Origin: Cedecea neteri
GTDB taxonomy: Bacteria > Pseudomonadota > Gammaproteobacteria > Enterobacterales > Enterobacteriaceae
Direction of reading: 5' to 3'
NCBI RefSeq assembly: GCF_000757825.1
Contig: NZ_CP009451.1
Location: forward strand, 3,410,001 to 3,474,000
Length of the DNA: 64,000 nt
Below are positions 62,381-64,000 of the stretch, piece after piece (position 1 is the first letter of the stretch; each line of letters opens with the position of its first letter). Below the pieces are notes generated by a model. That model saw only the letters and a program-made list of their open reading frames with translations, did not search any database and had not been told where the DNA came from. Made by a program: the position numbers and the translations under genes.

Positions 62381-64000
62381 TGACCGATGTAACCGCGCAG
62401 CCCCTTGATCCTTTAAGTTTGCCGCTGTTTGGTGAACGGTTGATAGAAGCCTCCGCGGGTACCGGTAAAACCTTTACCATCGCCGCGCTTTACCTGCGGC
62501 TGCTGCTGGGGTTGGGGGAAGAGAATGCTTTCCCTCGCCCGCTCGGCGTAGAAGAACTGCTGGTGGTGACCTTTACCGAAGCGGCCACGGAAGAACTGCG
62601 TGGCCGTATTCGGGCCAATATCCACGAATTGCGTATCGCCTGCATACGTAATCGAAGCAAAAACCCACTAATTCAGAGCCTGCTTGCCCAGATTGCGGAC
62701 AAGCAGCTTGCTGCCCGTACCCTGCTGTTAGCCGAGCAGCAAATGGATGAGGCCGCTATTTTCACCATCCACGGCTTTTGCCAGCGGATGCTCAGCCTGA
62801 ATGCTTTTGAGTCCGGCATGCTGTTTGAACAGCAGCTTCTCGAAGATGAGTCCGTGCTGCGCCGCCACGCCTGCGCAGACTTCTGGCGCCGTCACTGTTA
62901 TCCGCTGCCAAAACCGGTGGCTCAGGCAATGAGTGAAGCGTGGTCGGGGCCGGAAGCGCTCCTGCGGGACATCAACAGCTGGCTCCAGGGCGAGCAGCCG
63001 CAGCTCAAACAGCCGCCGGCCGATGACGAAACGCTGCTGGCCCGCCATGAAAAGATAATCGCCGCTATCGACGGGGTAAAAGCCCAGTGGCGAGCTGCCG
63101 CAGGTGAGCTGGCGAGCCTGATTGGCGATTCTGGCGTGGATAAGCGCAGCTACAGCAGCAAACATTTACCGAACTGGCTGGAGATTGTGGGCCAGTGGGC
63201 ACAGCTGGAAACGACCAGCTATCAGCTCCCTGACGCGCTGGCTAAGTTTGCACAAAGCACGCTGGAAGAAAAAACCAGGAAAGGTGAAGTGCCCCGGCAC
63301 AGCCTGTTCAATGCAATAGACGCCCTGCTGGCCGAGCCGCTGACCCTGCGCGACCTGGTGATAGCCAGGGCGATGGCCGAAATTCGCTACATCGTGCAGC
63401 AGGAAAAACGCCGCCGCGGTGAGCTGGGCTTTGACGATATGCTGAGCCGGCTCGATGAGTCTTTGCATCAGCCCGGTGGCGATGCTTTAGCTGCGGCTAT
63501 CCGTGGGCGTTTTCCGGTGGCGATGATCGATGAATTCCAGGATACCGACCCGCAGCAGTACCGCATCTTCCGCCGGCTGTATATCAGGCAGCAGGACACC
63601 GCACTGTTGCTGATTGGCGACCCGAAGCAGGCGATTTATGCTTTCCGCGGCGCTGATATTTTTACCTACATGAAAGCACGCCATGAGGTGAGCGCCCACT
63701 ACTCGTTGGACACCAACTGGCGCTCGGCTCCGGCGATGATCCACGGCGTGAACACGCTGTTCCAGCAGGTCGAGAATCCGTTCTTATTCCGTCAGATCCC
63801 GTTCCTGCCCGTCAAGTCAGCGCCGCGCAACGGCGGCCTGCGGTTTACCGTCCATGGTGAAAGCCAGGCTGCGGTAAAAATGTGGCTCCAGCCGGGCGAA
63901 GGTGTCGGTGTAAGTGATTACCAACAAGCGATGGCCACGCAGTGCGCCCGGCAAATTCGCGACTGGCTAACCGCCGGGCAGCGGGGCGACGCGCTGCTTT
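62380..64000 (+). CDS. recB: exodeoxyribonuclease V subunit beta (RecB), truncated by window edge
   Basis: RecB is the 3'-5' helicase and nuclease subunit of RecBCD. The first 540 codons are present and the frame is open to the last base. The Walker A motif ASAGTGKT is at residues 24-31, TFTEAATEELRGRI is helicase motif Ia, and the Walker B motif MIDEFQDTDP lies near residue 383, followed by GDPKQAIYAFRGAD and NWRSAP. The C-terminal nuclease domain lies outside the window. It is coupled to ptrA. Confidence 0.97.
   Translation, partial: MTDVTAQPLDPLSLPLFGERLIEASAGTGKTFTIAALYLRLLLGLGEENAFPRPLGVEELLVVTFTEAATEELRGRIRANIHELRIACIRNRSKNPLIQSLLAQIADKQLAARTLLLAEQQMDEAAIFTIHGFCQRMLSLNAFESGMLFEQQLLEDESVLRRHACADFWRRHCYPLPKPVAQAMSEAWSGPEALLRDINSWLQGEQPQLKQPPADDETLLARHEKIIAAIDGVKAQWRAAAGELASLIGDSGVDKRSYSSKHLPNWLEIVGQWAQLETTSYQLPDALAKFAQSTLEEKTRKGEVPRHSLFNAIDALLAEPLTLRDLVIARAMAEIRYIVQQEKRRRGELGFDDMLSRLDESLHQPGGDALAAAIRGRFPVAMIDEFQDTDPQQYRIFRRLYIRQQDTALLLIGDPKQAIYAFRGADIFTYMKARHEVSAHYSLDTNWRSAPAMIHGVNTLFQQVENPFLFRQIPFLPVKSAPRNGGLRFTVHGESQAAVKMWLQPGEGVGVSDYQQAMATQCARQIRDWLTAGQRGDALL

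Noticed and set aside
1..64000. CRISPR arrays or integrated prophage
   Set aside because: No regularly spaced direct repeats and no phage structural, integrase or lysis genes were found on reading both strands.

Overview
The window is chromosomal DNA of an Enterobacteriaceae bacterium. The evidence is gene order: recB-ptrA-recC-ppdC-ygdB-ppdB-ppdA-thyA-lgt-ptsP-rppH, mutH-ygdR-tas-lplT-aas-omrA-omrB-galR and lysA-lysR-ygeA follow Escherichia coli order with close homologues, as do prfB-lysS and the actS/glyU(tRNA-Gly CCC) neighbourhood. High GC, many accessory efflux genes, a queH gene and the absence of ygdQ suggest a genus other than Escherichia (a Cedecea/Enterobacter-like relative), but the genus cannot be settled from the sequence alone.

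Layout: 1-3194 is conserved core (partial prfB, lysS, actS, glyU). 3195-7362 is a remnant insecticidal toxin complex (Tc) locus: a decayed tcB pseudogene followed by an intact 989-codon tcC with a swapped-in C-terminal effector that carries the key residues of EF/CyaA/ExoY-type nucleotidyl cyclases. 7431-36265 is an accessory region of small transporter/regulator modules (POT peptide transporter, ClC channel, MFS/LysR, HxlR-EmrA-EmrB, SDR/TetR/NAD-binding, TetA/TetR, LysE, AraC/Bcr-like), an OlsF-like acyltransferase, queH, a chemoreceptor with no periplasmic domain, and a four-gene catabolic-looking operon (MFS, formaldehyde-activating-enzyme homologue, aldo-keto reductase, succinate-semialdehyde dehydrogenase) with a divergent LysR gene. 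From ygeA (35567) rightward the core resumes, with two insertions: an AraJ/YdhP-like MFS gene between ygeA and lysR, and an AscG-like LacI regulator between lysA and galR. recB runs off the right edge.

The most interesting non-coding content is an IS110-family element (16134-17333). Its 5' non-coding segment reads as a bridge RNA: one loop matches both sides of the target, the other matches the two element ends. It sits inside a long inverted-repeat (MITE-like) element. A second, uninterrupted copy of that element at 29538-29873 preserves the empty target site, so the insertion can be reconstructed to the base. A third palindromic repeat carrying the same target motif lies between lysR and lysA. 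Other RNA features are tRNA-Gly(CCC) and the tandem small RNAs OmrB and OmrA.
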